Numbered from the stretch's first letter, positions 45,941 through 56,240 are shown. The stretch: 64,000 nt of DNA from Streptococcus suis (GCF_902702775.1 NZ_LR738724.1:1240001-1304000); one strand, 5' to 3'. The notes: a model not told the origin generated them from the sequence alone. Made by a program: numbers and translations.

Positions 45941-46279
45941 TTACAACAATTCGTTGAGAGGCTTGAAGATGATACGTTCCAAATCAGCTACATAAGTTCC
46001 CAACTGTTGTTGCTTGCTGAAATATTCCGTCAAAAGTGGATTTCCCTGAACTTTCTTGTTGAAATCCAACATTTTCTTTTGGTCAGCTTCAGTAGGAATT
46101 TCACCAGCCTGCAATTTAGATTGGATTTCTTTTTGGAAAGAAATATAACTTTCCAATATTTCTTTGGCTTCTGAATCCCCCTCAACTGAGACCTTAACGG
46201 CTTCCACCGCCTTATATTCAGGCAGGTTACGGATTGCACGTTCCAATTCATTTGCTATATCATAGATATTTGTTGACAT
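45941..46279 (-). CDS. YlbF/YmcA family protein (UPF0342)
   Basis: A 112-residue helical protein starting MSTNIYDIANELERAIRNLP, with the family pattern ANELERAIR, EGDSEAKEI and ISFQKEIQSKLQAGEIP. Related B. subtilis proteins YlbF and YmcA form a complex that tunes RNase Y-dependent RNA processing. In streptococci it usually sits beside tyrA, as here. It is last in the leftward operon and is followed by the terminator at 45811-45873. Confidence 0.88.
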   Translation of the reverse strand: MSTNIYDIANELERAIRNLPEYKAVEAVKVSVEGDSEAKEILESYISFQKEIQSKLQAGEIPTEADQKKMLDFNKKVQGNPLLTEYFSKQQQLGTYVADLERIIFKPLNELL

Positions 46280-46288
46280 AATTTTCTC

Positions 46289-47392
46289 CTAATCTAAATG
46301 AATTTTGTAAGTCGTCTGCTCTCTTAAACGTTTCGCAGCGTCTTCCAAATTTCCCTTGTTTTTAAACGTAATTTGTAAAATACCGTGTATATCTTCACGG
46401 TTCTCTTCATTGATACGAATATTGACAATGGAAATACCCCGTAAGACTTCCAAAACCTTCAAAATCGTATCTTCCTCATCAGGAACACTAAGGAATAAAT
46501 CGTAGAAAGAATCAACACCTGCACGCTTGTGAATTTCCATGGCTTTACGAGTTTGACGTCCCTTATCAAAAAAGTCCCAAATTGCTTCTTGATTGCCAGA
46601 TCTGAGCACATCTTAAATTTCTGAAAGACGTTCTTGAAATTCCTCGATTCGATTTAGAATAGAATCTGCATTGGTCAGCAAAATGCTAGTCCACATGCTC
46701 GGCTCACTTTCCGCAATCCGTGTCATGTCTCTAAATCCTCCAGCTGCAAAATTATTCGTAAAGGGATGTTCTTGCGCAAACTCTCCAGCTTGATGCATCA
46801 AACTAGAAGCCAATACGTGTGGAAAATGTGAAATTTGACTGGTCACACGGTCATGTTCTGCTGCATCAATCTGAACAAAACGTGCCCCCGTTCCAGATAA
46901 TAAATCTGTCAATCGGGGAACCGCATCCTGCTTGGTAGCCTGACACGGTGTCATAATGTAGTAAGCATTCTCAAATAGATAGAGATCTGCTGCACTGGCA
47001 CCAGATTTATGACTACCTGCCATAGGGTGGCCACCGATAAAATTAATTTGTCTTGGCGCCAAATGTTCCTCTGCAGCAGCCACAATTGCAGACTTCGTTG
47101 AACCTGCATCTGTAATCAAGACCGTATCCTTCAATTCAAGGGTACTAAATTCTTCAATTAAACGCAAAGAAACTTGAATTGGAACACAAAGAAGAATCAC
47201 ATCAGCCTGCTTTGCCACACCCTCCAATTCCGTTGACACCTCATCAACCATCCCCTTGCCCAAGGCAATTTGGCATGATTGTTCGTTAGGATCAAAGCCA
47301 ATGAGGTGATAGTCAGGATGGTCTTTGCGAATACAGAGCGCAAGTGAACTTCCAATCAACCCTAGACCTACAATTAAAATCGTTTTTTTCAT
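46289..47392 (-). pseudogene. tyrA: Prephenate dehydrogenase, split by an in-frame stop
   Basis: The dehydrogenase converts prephenate to 4-hydroxyphenylpyruvate for tyrosine. Residues 1-259 (47392 down to 46616) hold the whole catalytic part: GLGLIGSSLAL, AGSTKS, IGGHPMAGSHKSG, TSQISHFPH. A TAA at 46613-46615 then interrupts. The same frame continues DVLRSGNQEAIWDFFDKGRQ and includes a complete ACT domain (SVPDEEDTILKVLEVLRGIS to IHLD). Total length with one codon for the stop is 367, the usual length in streptococci. A GTG at 46609 could restart the ACT part but has no ribosome binding site. Either the enzyme is shortened and unregulated, or there is readthrough, or a sequencing error. Confidence 0.85.
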
Positions 47393-47399
47393 TAATTAC

Positions 47400-48566
47400 C
47401 TAGAAATTTTTGACATAGTCACGATGACTGGCTACTGCAGCTTTCAATTCCTCCATATTATCGGAAGAGAACTTCTCTAGGATTTCTGTCGCTAGAGTTG
47501 TAGCTACGACTGATTCCATGACAACACCAGCTGCTGGGAGAGCCGTTGGATCTGAACGCTCCACAGTAGCTTTATAAGGCTCATGGGTATCAATGTCAAC
47601 CGACATCAATGGCTTATAGAGGGTCGGAATTGGTTTCATAACACCACGAATAATCAGAGCCTCGCCATTGGTCATACCACCTTCGAAACCACCTAGATTA
47701 TTGGTTCGGCGTGTATATCCTTTTTCTTGGGACCAGAGAATTTCGTCCATAACTTGGCTCCCTTTGAGATAGCCAGCTTGGAAGCCTACTCCAAATTCTA
47801 CTCCCTTAAAAGCATTGATTGAAACAACAGCCTGCGCTAATTTTGCATCTAACTTTTTATCCCATTGCACATATGACCCCAAGCCAGCTGGAACTCCTCC
47901 AACAACAGTCTCAATCACTCCACCAATAGTATCTCCATCTCGCTTGATTTGATCAATATAGGCTTTGATTTCTTCTTCACGCTCTTGGTTGACAATGGAT
48001 ACTTCTGACTGAGCGGCACGCTCTTTGATTTCTGCTACGCTTAAACCATCTGGGACATCAATTTCCTTCCCTCCGAAAACGACTACATGGTTAGCAATTT
48101 CAATATCCAACTCAGCCAAAATCCGTTTGGCAACCGCACCAACAGCTACACGCATAGTTGTCTCACGCGCACTAGAACGCTCCAAGGAATTACGCAAATC
48201 ATCAAAGCGATATTTCATACCACCAACTAGGTCAGCATGTCCTGGTCGTGGATGTTTGATACGACGCTTACTTTTGAGCTTCTCTTCGATGTCCTCAACT
48301 GCCATAATATCCAACCATTTTTGATGGTCTTTATTGGTCACATTCAATGTGATCGGGGCACCGGTTGTCTTACCGTGACGAACACCAGCCGTAATCTCTA
48401 CGCGGTCTGTTTCAATCTGCATCCGACTACCACGACCGTATCCCCCCTGGCGACGTTTTAAATCTTCATTAATATCCTCAGCTGTTAAAGGAAGACCAGC
48501 TGGAACTCCCTCAATAATGGCTGTTAGACGTGGTCCATGAGACTCACCAGCTGTTAAATAACGCAT
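47400..48566 (-). CDS. aroC: Chorismate synthase
   Basis: A 388-residue FMN-dependent enzyme making chorismate from EPSP. Signatures: [20 protein letters not shown] at the N-terminus, [12 protein letters not shown] near residue 37, [13 protein letters not shown] and [18 protein letters not shown] near 130, and [16 protein letters not shown] near 290. It starts two bases after aroD ends and is followed by tyrA at seven bases, one transcript. Confidence 0.95.
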   Translation of the reverse strand: MRYLTAGESHGPRLTAIIEGVPAGLPLTAEDINEDLKRRQGGYGRGSRMQIETDRVEITAGVRHGKTTGAPITLNVTNKDHQKWLDIMAVEDIEEKLKSKRRIKHPRPGHADLVGGMKYRFDDLRNSLERSSARETTMRVAVGAVAKRILAELDIEIANHVVVFGGKEIDVPDGLSVAEIKERAAQSEVSIVNQEREEEIKAYIDQIKRDGDTIGGVIETVVGGVPAGLGSYVQWDKKLDAKLAQAVVSINAFKGVEFGVGFQAGYLKGSQVMDEILWSQEKGYTRRTNNLGGFEGGMTNGEALIIRGVMKPIPTLYKPLMSVDIDTHEPYKATVERSDPTALPAAGVVMESVVATTLATEILEKFSSDNMEELKAAVASHRDYVKNF

Positions 48567-48568
48567 AC

Positions 48569-49243
48569 TTAATTCTCCAAAATTTCCAAAAACTTACGAG
48601 TATTGCCTAAAGACATCTGTCCAGGTGCAGATGTTTCATCTAAGCTGGCAAAAGTCCAGCAGGATCCTGTAATCACACCTGCAATACGCGTTAACTTCCC
48701 TAGTTCACCCATAGCGATTGTCGCAAATGTCTGCTCGGTGTTCAGCGATTTAAAACCACGAGTATAATTCATAACATCTAGGACATCCTGCTCTGTCTTA
48801 GCCATTACAGCCATTTTAACAACAGCTGGTGACAGGCTAGTCAGTTCAGACATGATTTCCATATAATTAGACGGTGTTTCCTCAAAATTATGATAACTCA
48901 ACACAAGATTAGGAAACTCCAACATCTGCTCAAAAACCGACGTATAAGAATAATATTCAAAATCAATATAATCTGGCTGATAAAGCGCTGCAACTTCTTT
49001 GATTAAATTGACATATTCTTGATCGTCCAAATCCAAGTGGCCACCTTCACGTGTTGTCCGAATGGTGAAAACCACTTCCTTACCATTACATTTTTCAAAT
49101 ATAGCAGGTGCTACTCTTAAAATATCATCTTTCGGAAGATAGTCTGCTCGCCATTCAACAATATCTGCCTCTGCTAGACGTTCTACATCAATGGCCTCTA
49201 CCTCTTCCAGATTTCTAGGCATAATAGGAACTACTATTTTCAT
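48569..49243 (-). CDS. aroD: 3-dehydroquinate dehydratase, type I
   Basis: A 224-residue class I enzyme forming a Schiff base with 3-dehydroquinate. Visible are EWRADYL near residue 31, the catalytic His in [10 protein letters not shown] near 118, and the lysine in [11 protein letters not shown] near 146. It starts with a four-base overlap (ATGA) with the rlmI-like gene and precedes aroC by two bases. Confidence 0.95.
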   Translation of the reverse strand: MKIVVPIMPRNLEEVEAIDVERLAEADIVEWRADYLPKDDILRVAPAIFEKCNGKEVVFTIRTTREGGHLDLDDQEYVNLIKEVAALYQPDYIDFEYYSYTSVFEQMLEFPNLVLSYHNFEETPSNYMEIMSELTSLSPAVVKMAVMAKTEQDVLDVMNYTRGFKSLNTEQTFATIAMGELGKLTRIAGVITGSCWTFASLDETSAPGQMSLGNTRKFLEILEN

Positions 49244-50403
49244 TTATCTACCTGTATCGTAAAGACCTTTAGGTAATTACTACTTTCATCATTTTTATTG
49301 ATTACAAAATCGGCTGGCAAACGATAACTTGCCTCATAACGATGTTTTCTAACACCAAAACCTTTTTCAATCTGCCGCTTAAATTTTTCAACAGAAACAT
49401 TTGCAGCGTTGGTCGAAGCGATAATAGTTCCACCTGTATTTAGTATTTCCAAAGATTGAGAAATCAACTTGTGGTAATCTTTGGCTACTGAAAAGGTTTG
49501 TTTCTTATTTCGTGCAAAGCTTGGTGGATCCAAGACAATCACATCATAAGTCAAGCCTTTACGTTTGGCATATTTGAAATATTCAAATACATCCATTACT
49601 ACAAAGTGATGATTATCTAAGTCTAAACTATTAACCTTAAAGTGAGCTTTAGAAAGTTCTCGCGAGCGTTTGGCTAAGTCGACAGAAGTCGTTTCCCCTG
49701 CTCCGCCCATGGCAGCAGCAATAGAAAATGCTGCCGTGTACGAAAACATGTTCAAAAGTGACTTGCCTGCCGCCAGGCCATCCACCAAGGAACCACGTAC
49801 CTCATGCTGATCCAAAAAGATTCCCGTCATCAGTCCATCATTCATAAAGACCTGATAGTGAACTCCATTTTCCAACACAGTGAAATACTCAGGGGCTTCT
49901 TCTCCATAAAGATGAGCAGACTCAAAGGCCAAACCTTTAAAACGAATCTTCTCATAAGCTCCTCTTACTTCGGGAAATACCTGTTGAAAGGCAGCAACAA
50001 TCATCTCTTTGACAGAATAAATAAAGGTATTATACCATGAAAAAACTGCGTATTCATCATACAAGTCAACCGTCATTCCACCAAAATTATCTCCATCTTG
50101 ATTAAATAAACGAAAAGCATTCGTCATCTCAGATTGATAAAAATGTTGACGTTTCTGTTTAGCATCCACGAATAATTTAACAAAAAAATCCATCGTCCAG
50201 TCTTGGTTGCTTCTACTAAACAGCCAGCCTATTCCCTTATTCTGCTTAGACAAATAAGCCTGACCTAAATAGCTTCCAGATTCTGAATACAAAACAGCCA
50301 GCCTGTCTTCATCAAACGAAAAACCTGAAAAATCAGCGCTATCCAAGAGTTGAATCCCTCTGTTTATTTTCTGTTCTGCAATACGGTTTACCTTTATTTT
50401 CAT
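49240..50403 (-). CDS. RlmI/RlmK-like SAM-dependent rRNA methyltransferase
   Basis: A 387-residue class I methyltransferase. The N-terminal 70 residues form a PUA-type RNA-binding domain; the SAM-binding motif is [20 protein letters not shown] near residue 215; the catalytic motif is [13 protein letters not shown] near 295. Members methylate cytosine-5 in large-subunit rRNA; the exact target cannot be fixed here. First gene of the leftward transcript that continues into aroD-aroC-tyrA-ylbF. Confidence 0.9.
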   Translation of the reverse strand: MKIKVNRIAEQKINRGIQLLDSADFSGFSFDEDRLAVLYSESGSYLGQAYLSKQNKGIGWLFSRSNQDWTMDFFVKLFVDAKQKRQHFYQSEMTNAFRLFNQDGDNFGGMTVDLYDEYAVFSWYNTFIYSVKEMIVAAFQQVFPEVRGAYEKIRFKGLAFESAHLYGEEAPEYFTVLENGVHYQVFMNDGLMTGIFLDQHEVRGSLVDGLAAGKSLLNMFSYTAAFSIAAAMGGAGETTSVDLAKRSRELSKAHFKVNSLDLDNHHFVVMDVFEYFKYAKRKGLTYDVIVLDPPSFARNKKQTFSVAKDYHKLISQSLEILNTGGTIIASTNAANVSVEKFKRQIEKGFGVRKHRYEASYRLPADFVINKNDESSNYLKVFTIQVDK

Positions 50404-50452
50404 AGAATTATTATAACATGTTTCTTCATATATGCCAAAAAAACTCTAAACT

Positions 50453-50482
50453 TTGAGGCTTATTTTAAAATTATGGTATAAT
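50453..50482 (+). promoter_or_regulatory. Promoter of the LtaS-family gene
   Basis: TTGAGG (50453-50458), 18-base spacer, extended -10 TGGTATAAT ending at 50482. GAGG lies just upstream of the GTG start. Confidence 0.75.
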
Positions 50483-50518
50483 GAACTAAGCTTTTAGAAA
50501 GGACCATGAGGTTTTATT

Positions 50519-52699
50519 GTGAAAAAACTAATTGACTACGTCAAGAAGAGCGGACAAACTCGACTTGGCTTCGTCTTGATTTTGCTAATCATTTACTGGC
50601 TCAAAACACTCTGGGCCTACTATGTTGATTTTAATTTAGATACCCAAGGATTTTTCCAAAATTTTATCGCTATTATAAATCCTCTACCAGTAGGGATTTT
50701 ATTGCTTGGTCTCTCGCTTTATATAAAGAATACGAAAGCATTCTATAGTGTAGCGATGACCATTTATATTGTTCTTTTCGCCTGGCTCTTTTCAAATGCA
50801 GTCTATTATAGAGAATTTTCCGATTATATCTCCATTTCTACCATGATGGCTACCTCTAGCGTATCTGCTGGACTAGGAGAAGCAGCTCTTAAGTTATTTA
50901 GGCTATGGGATATTGTCTATTTTCTTGATTTTATAGCTTTTGGTTTCTTAGTCTACCGTAAGGCATTTCACTGGGACAAAACTCCATTTCATAAAAAATC
51001 TAGCTTTGCCATCACAGCCTTTTCAGTATTATTGTTCTCTATCAATCTCTTTTTAGCAGAAATTGATAGACCTGAGCTACTTACAAGAGGATTTTCTAAT
51101 ACTTATATCGTCAGAGCCCTTGGGTTACCAGCTTTCCTTGGCTACAATGCTAATCAAACCTACAATGCCCATAGGGATCGCTCTGGGGCCACTGCCTCAG
51201 ACCTGGAGCCTGTAAAACAATATATTACAGAACATTATGCTCAACCGAATGACAACTACTTCGGTATTGCCAAAGGACGAAATGTTATCTATCTCCACCT
51301 AGAAAGCTTACAACAATTTGTTATTGACTATAAGTTGAACGTCAACGGTGTCGAATACGAAGTCACACCTTTCCTCAATTCTCTGTATCATTCTAGCTCT
51401 ACTCTCGCCTTTTCTAATTTCTTTAACCAAGTGAAGGCAGGTAAAACCTCTGATGCCGAAACCATGATTGAAACCTCACTTTTTGGACTCAATCAAGGCT
51501 CTTTCATGGTCCAATATGGTGGAAGCAATACCCAGCAAGCTGCACCATATATTCTCTCTCAAAATGGCGGCTATACATCTGCTGTATTCCACGGTAACGC
51601 AGCCAGTTTCTGGAATAGGAACAACACCTATAAACAGTGGGGTTACAATTACTTCTTTGATCAATCCTACTTCTCTGAAGCCACTGCTGAAAATTCATTC
51701 CAATACGGTCTGAATGATAAAATCATGTTTGCCGACTCTATCCAATACCTTGAACATTTACAGCAACCCTTCTATACCAAATTTATCACGGTTTCCAACC
51801 ACTACCCCTATACAACCAGCTTGATTGGGGATGAAATCGGCTTTCCATTAGCCAATACAGATGATGAAACCATTAATGGCTATTTTGCTACTGCCAACTA
51901 TCTCGATGCGTCCATAAAGGCATTTTTCGATTACTTAAAAGCGACTGGCTTGTACGAAAACTCCGTCATCGTTCTCTATGGTGATCACTATGGGATTTCT
52001 AATTCACGCAATCCTGACTTGGCACCGTTGATTGGAAAAGATTCACAGACTTGGTCAGATTTTGACAATGCCATGATGCAACGTGTTCCATATATGATTG
52101 TTGTACCTGGAATGACCAACGGTGGGATTTTTGATACCTATGGTGGTGAGATTGATGCACTTCCTACTCTCGAACATCTTTTAGGAATCAAATCCGATAA
52201 CTATCTCCAAGTTGGTCAAGACCTACTTTCCAGCCAACACAGCCAAATTGTGGCTCTTCGAACCGCTGGCAGTTTCATCACACCAAAATACACTAGCTAC
52301 GAAGGTAAAATCTACTATACAGAAACTGGTCTTGAAATTACAAATCCAGATGAGACAACTCAAAAAGAAATTGATGCAATTAAAGAAGCTACTGCAGCAC
52401 AACTAGCGACTAGCGATGCCATTCAAACTGGTGATCTTATCCGATTCTTCGACAATGGATTGCCAGCCTTGGATTCAAGCCAATATAACTACATTGACTC
52501 ATTGGCTGCCGAGATTTCACTGGAGAATAAACTTGGTACACAATCGACAAGTTTGTATAGTAAAAACGGCAATAAATCAACAATTGAACTATTTAAAGCA
52601 CCAAGCTACCTAGAACTTCACGTTAGTACAACTGCTACTAGCACACCAAATACTGGTACAAGCACTAGCTCAACAAGTACCAGTTCAAATTCGCAGTAA
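50519..52699 (+). CDS. LTA synthase-family sulfatase (phosphoglycerol transferase)
   Basis: A 726-residue membrane enzyme. Five or so membrane helices fill residues 15-180; the extracellular part (from about 210) is an alkaline phosphatase-like domain with metal ligand Glu262 (YLHLESLQQF), probable nucleophile Thr310 (AGKTSDAETM) and a later metal motif (YGDHYGI). Such enzymes polymerise or add glycerol phosphate from phosphatidylglycerol to teichoic acid or sugar polymers. The C-terminal 25 residues are a Ser/Thr-rich tail (TTATSTPNTGTSTSS). It starts with GTG. Whether it is the main LtaS or a modifying paralogue is not decided. Confidence 0.88.
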   Translation: MKKLIDYVKKSGQTRLGFVLILLIIYWLKTLWAYYVDFNLDTQGFFQNFIAIINPLPVGILLLGLSLYIKNTKAFYSVAMTIYIVLFAWLFSNAVYYREFSDYISISTMMATSSVSAGLGEAALKLFRLWDIVYFLDFIAFGFLVYRKAFHWDKTPFHKKSSFAITAFSVLLFSINLFLAEIDRPELLTRGFSNTYIVRALGLPAFLGYNANQTYNAHRDRSGATASDLEPVKQYITEHYAQPNDNYFGIAKGRNVIYLHLESLQQFVIDYKLNVNGVEYEVTPFLNSLYHSSSTLAFSNFFNQVKAGKTSDAETMIETSLFGLNQGSFMVQYGGSNTQQAAPYILSQNGGYTSAVFHGNAASFWNRNNTYKQWGYNYFFDQSYFSEATAENSFQYGLNDKIMFADSIQYLEHLQQPFYTKFITVSNHYPYTTSLIGDEIGFPLANTDDETINGYFATANYLDASIKAFFDYLKATGLYENSVIVLYGDHYGISNSRNPDLAPLIGKDSQTWSDFDNAMMQRVPYMIVVPGMTNGGIFDTYGGEIDALPTLEHLLGIKSDNYLQVGQDLLSSQHSQIVALRTAGSFITPKYTSYEGKIYYTETGLEITNPDETTQKEIDAIKEATAAQLATSDAIQTGDLIRFFDNGLPALDSSQYNYIDSLAAEISLENKLGTQSTSLYSKNGNKSTIELFKAPSYLELHVSTTATSTPNTGTSTSSTSTSSNSQ

Positions 52700-52705
52700 T
52701 ACACT

Positions 52706-52753
52706 AAAAGGCTTAGAATCATGTCAGTTACTACATTGATTCTAAGCCTTTTT
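52706..52753. terminator. Terminator of the LtaS-family gene
   Basis: AAAAGGCTTAGAATCA (52706-52721) pairs fully with TGATTCTAAGCCTTTT (52737-52752); a 16-base stem followed by TTATA. Confidence 0.9.
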
Positions 52754-52860
52754 ATACTCAATGAAAATCAAAAACAGGCTAGGCGACGCAGATGCAGATA
52801 GAACTGAAGTTCATCAAATCAAGTCAACAACGTCTGATTTTGATTTTCGAAGAGTATTAG
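52754..52860. repeat. BOX-like element (boxA/boxC ends without boxB)
   Basis: It begins tatactcaatgaaaatcaaa and ends ttttgattttcgaagagtat, the inverted end words of pneumococcal BOX elements, with ggctaggcgacgcagatgca inside. Length is about 107 bases. Confidence 0.75.
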
Positions 52861-52892
52861 ACCACTATTTCAAATCGCTCATATCTATTGCA

Positions 52893-55388
52893 TCAAGGAA
52901 ATATAGAATCCTCACTAGGCTCTTCCCATGCTGATGGATTCTTAGGGACATCTATGGGTGCAACAGTACTACTTTCAGTTGCTTTTGTATCTTCTGTTGT
53001 AGTTTCAATGTCTGTTACAGTTTCTACTTCTGGGCTAGGTGTCAACAAATCATCTAACCAGCTATCTGCGTTCTCTTCTCCATTAGAGACATCTGGAGTA
53101 TTCGGCAGTGGATTTCCAGGCAACCAAGTGTTCCCTTTCTCAACTGTCCCATCTTTGCTATCACTTTCAACTTTATCGAAATGAATATCGTGGACAGTAT
53201 CTTTCAAAATAGGTGTGTCCCATGCTACATTTGGAATAATCGGTTTTGTATAATCTCGTTTATAACCGGTATCACTCTTCAAAGATGGCGGAAAAATTCC
53301 AGCTTGGTTCAATGTTAACCCTTTTCTGACAAGGTAAACAACTGTTTTACTAGTTCCCAAATGGGTCTGAAGTTGACCGCCTTCACCTGCTCGAAATGCG
53401 AGGGCTACATAATTCTTTGGATCATGCCAATAGTAATTTGGATGTCTACTTGGATCATTGATGTCCGTTGGATTATCCGTATTTTCGGCAATATATGGCC
53501 CTATACGAGGAGCTGTTGTCCCAAATGCTGCCAAGCTCGTTGTGGCACTAACATAATCTGTATCTTTTTCTCCACCGGTAATAACTGTCCTAAACTCGAT
53601 AAATTCATAATCTTTACTTGGAACTGGTTCTGGTACAACAAGCCCCTGCTCCTTAGCTTGTTTCCAAGTTAAGTCAGATTTCACAAAGTATATGAACCCT
53701 GCTCGAATCTCACCATTTAATTTTAAACGCCCATTGGCTATCGCACTATATTTAACAGGTACATAGTCTGATAAATCAATATTTGAAACATCATCACTTG
53801 GAGTGTAAATATTTTTTGTCGGCTTACGATAAACAGTATCAAAATCAGCATAAAAACTTTGATGTTCTCTTGCCATCTTGCCAGACTTTGGCAAAGTAGC
53901 ATTCCAACCGTTAAAGACGCGTCCCTTTTGTTGAAGGATCTGCGGATAGGTGATATTCAAATCTTCCCAGTTTAAATCTTTACGAACCAAATAATAAACT
54001 CTCTTCGTTTTTTTACCATTAACGACAAAATCACCAAAAACACTATTTGTACTGAATGTTACCAGAATGAAATTTTTAATATCCTGAAGCCCTTCTGGAT
54101 GATACTTTTGATGGACACCATTACGTGTTAAATTTTCTGTTGAACCTTCTGTATAAAAAGGCCCATATACCGATTGTTTCTCAATAGCAAGATTTACCGT
54201 TTCGGTCTTAACATCACGCTCAGGATCATCTGGCAAACTAGGATCAATTTTATAAACGTGCGCATGGTCCCCATGGCGTACACTCATATAGTTCCCATCA
54301 ATTGTAATGTCCTCACGTTTTACTTTAAAACGCTCCATGTACTGCTTAATGAGACGTTCTTTTCTCTGTTCAAGAGTTTCTCCATCCTTTTGCTTAAGAA
54401 TACGATCCTCCGGACTTTCAAACGGCTTCCTTGTATCAATTTCCTTTAATAAAACAATATGTGTGTGATCTCCATGCGGATACTCTAATCCAATTTGACC
54501 GTCAACGATGACTTTCTTAAGACGTGACGGCTCTAAATTCAGTTCTTTTGCTAAATAGTCCAATTTGGTTTGATACTCAATATTTTCTACCTCAGGTTGT
54601 AACTTCTTATCCGATTCAACATTTGGTTTATACTGATTTACAAGATAAGACCATTTACTCTTTTTCAATGTTTCAAAATGAATAAGATGCAAATGTTTCC
54701 CATGCCTTACTAGAATCCCATTTTCCGTTACACCGCTGATATTTTGCCCATCAAACAAGAAACCATCACTCGTTTGAAAATCAATCCCCGGAATCCCTTC
54801 CTGTTGGTGAACGATAGGAAGAGTTGGTGATTGACGACTATCAGAGGTCAATTGCCTGTGTGTCGTGCCACCTAAGCTTGATTTTAAAATATAGTGATAA
54901 TGATCCCCATGCCGAACAGTATAGCCATTGGCATCCTCTGCGACAATATCTTTAGGATCAAAAACGTATTCATCTTCGGTCTGTTTCGATCCTGACAATA
55001 ATTGACTTCTATTAGGTTGTGAAGAATGTGTTTTTTCTTGATAGTTTTCAGGAATTAAATAAGCCCATTTTGTATTCTTTAAATCTGAATAAAAGAAAAA
55101 GTGCTTATGATCGCCATGATTGACAATAATTCCTAAATCAGTTTTTTCCTCAATTTGTGACTCATCAGTGAGTAAAAATCCATCATCTGTCGCTTTATCA
55201 ATCCCTGGAACTTCCTTTTTCGAATCTGAAGGAATCTCTTTTGATTGCTTTGATTGCGATGTTTCTATGCTTGTTATTTTTTGATGGCTCGATTGCTCTT
55301 TATAATTAGACACTTGATAGGTTACCAATACTACAGCACAAATAAGCGATACTCCTGCTACATAAAGCAAAGTCTTACCTTGTTTCAT
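52893..55388 (-). CDS. Streptococcal histidine triad protein (Pht family)
   Basis: An 831-residue surface or secreted zinc-binding protein. A hydrophobic N-terminal segment (LLYVAGVSLICAVVLVTYQV) acts as signal or anchor. Five HxxHxH triads are seen: residues 91, 160, 229, 305 and 372 (HGDHKH, HGDHYH, HGKHLH, HGDHTH, HGDHAH), usually after a VPGID or ILVRHG-type context. Pht proteins scavenge zinc with AdcA/Lmb-type importers and affect complement evasion. The C-terminal half is a repetitive non-triad domain and an acidic Thr/Ser tail; no LPXTG anchor. It is under a probable AdcR zinc operator (55510-55521). Confidence 0.92.
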   Translation of the reverse strand: MKQGKTLLYVAGVSLICAVVLVTYQVSNYKEQSSHQKITSIETSQSKQSKEIPSDSKKEVPGIDKATDDGFLLTDESQIEEKTDLGIIVNHGDHKHFFFYSDLKNTKWAYLIPENYQEKTHSSQPNRSQLLSGSKQTEDEYVFDPKDIVAEDANGYTVRHGDHYHYILKSSLGGTTHRQLTSDSRQSPTLPIVHQQEGIPGIDFQTSDGFLFDGQNISGVTENGILVRHGKHLHLIHFETLKKSKWSYLVNQYKPNVESDKKLQPEVENIEYQTKLDYLAKELNLEPSRLKKVIVDGQIGLEYPHGDHTHIVLLKEIDTRKPFESPEDRILKQKDGETLEQRKERLIKQYMERFKVKREDITIDGNYMSVRHGDHAHVYKIDPSLPDDPERDVKTETVNLAIEKQSVYGPFYTEGSTENLTRNGVHQKYHPEGLQDIKNFILVTFSTNSVFGDFVVNGKKTKRVYYLVRKDLNWEDLNITYPQILQQKGRVFNGWNATLPKSGKMAREHQSFYADFDTVYRKPTKNIYTPSDDVSNIDLSDYVPVKYSAIANGRLKLNGEIRAGFIYFVKSDLTWKQAKEQGLVVPEPVPSKDYEFIEFRTVITGGEKDTDYVSATTSLAAFGTTAPRIGPYIAENTDNPTDINDPSRHPNYYWHDPKNYVALAFRAGEGGQLQTHLGTSKTVVYLVRKGLTLNQAGIFPPSLKSDTGYKRDYTKPIIPNVAWDTPILKDTVHDIHFDKVESDSKDGTVEKGNTWLPGNPLPNTPDVSNGEENADSWLDDLLTPSPEVETVTDIETTTEDTKATESSTVAPIDVPKNPSAWEEPSEDSIFP

Positions 55389-55434
55389 ATCACTGTTTCT
55401 CTCCTTACTATTATATTTATATTATTGACATGAT

Positions 55435-55477
55435 AAATGGATTCTACCATTGTAGAATGGCATCGCCATATCCATTT
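55435..55477 (-). promoter_or_regulatory. Three-way-junction-like hairpin in the pht 5' leader
   Basis: The outer stem AAATGGAT (55435-55442) pairs with ATCCATTT (55470-55477); inside, ATTCTAC-cat-GTAGAAT and ATGGC-atc-GCCAT form two further hairpins. It lies in the untranslated leader between promoter and ribosome binding site. Confidence 0.6.
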
Positions 55478-55509
55478 ACTTCATAAAATAAAATTTGTCG
55501 CCTTTTTAA

Positions 55510-55549
55510 TTTACCAGTTAAGTATATCATTCAAATTGAAATTTAGCAA
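55510..55549 (-). promoter_or_regulatory. Promoter and probable AdcR box of the pht gene
   Basis: Leftward: TTGCTA (55544-55549), 17-base spacer, TATACT (55521-55526). TTAACTGGTAAA (55510-55521) overlaps the -10 end and start point and matches the AdcR consensus TTAACNNGTTAA at all but one position. Confidence 0.75.
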
Positions 55550-55568
55550 GCTATGAGCGAATTAAAAC

Positions 55569-55609
55569 AAAATAAAGAGCTTGGTACACAGACCAAACTC
55601 TTTATTTTA
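55569..55609. terminator. Terminator after rplT
   Basis: AAAATAAAGAG pairs with CTCTTTATTTT, with inner TGGT/ACCA pairing; A/T-rich ends allow function in both directions. Confidence 0.8.
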
Positions 55610-55614
55610 TATAC

Positions 55615-55974
55615 TTATTTAGCAAGCTTTGCTTTAGCAGCATCTGCAAGAGCTGTGAAAGCTGCTGCGTCGTTTACTGCCAAATCAGCAAGCATTTTGC
55701 GGTTTACTTCGATTTCTGCCAATTTCAAACCGTGCATCAATTGTGAGTATGACAAACCGTTCATGCGAGCAGCCGCGTTGATACGAGTGATCCACAATTT
55801 ACGGAAATCACGTTTTTTCTGACGGCGGTCACGGTATGCATAGTAGTAAGAGTTCATTACTTGTTCTTTCGCAGTGCGGAACAAGAGATGTTTAGCTCCG
55901 TAATAACCTTTAGCTAATTTTAAAATACGTTTACGGCGTTTACGAGAAACAACGCCACCTTTAACACGTGCCAT
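55615..55974 (-). CDS. rplT: 50S ribosomal protein L20
   Basis: A 119-residue basic protein starting [20 protein letters not shown], universal L20 signature, with [20 protein letters not shown]. It binds 23S rRNA early in assembly and, in Firmicutes, its own operon leader. Last gene of infC-rpmI-rplT. Confidence 0.98.
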   Translation of the reverse strand: MARVKGGVVSRKRRKRILKLAKGYYGAKHLLFRTAKEQVMNSYYYAYRDRRQKKRDFRKLWITRINAAARMNGLSYSQLMHGLKLAEIEVNRKMLADLAVNDAAAFTALADAAKAKLAK

Positions 55975-56013
55975 TTAATTTTCCTCCAAATAATCTAAAT
56001 TCTAGTAGTCGGC

Positions 56014-56214
56014 TTATTTCAAACCTGTAAGCATTGATTTGATACGCTTGAAGTCACCAGCATGTACCATACCTGCTTTACGAAGGTGACGACGTTGTTT
56101 TTTAGTTTTACCGTGGAAACGGTGTGAAGTATAAGCGCGGAAGCGTTTCAATCCACCAGAACCTGTACGTTTGAAACGTTTAGCTGATGCGCGGTGAGTT
56201 TTTTGTTTTGGCAT
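56014..56214 (-). CDS. rpmI: 50S ribosomal protein L35
   Basis: A 66-residue protein, [20 protein letters not shown], standard L35. It lies between infC and rplT in the usual order with short gaps. Confidence 0.98.
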   Translation of the reverse strand: MPKQKTHRASAKRFKRTGSGGLKRFRAYTSHRFHGKTKKQRRHLRKAGMVHAGDFKRIKSMLTGLK

Positions 56215-56240
56215 GTTAATTCTCCTTTTGCTTAAAAAGC

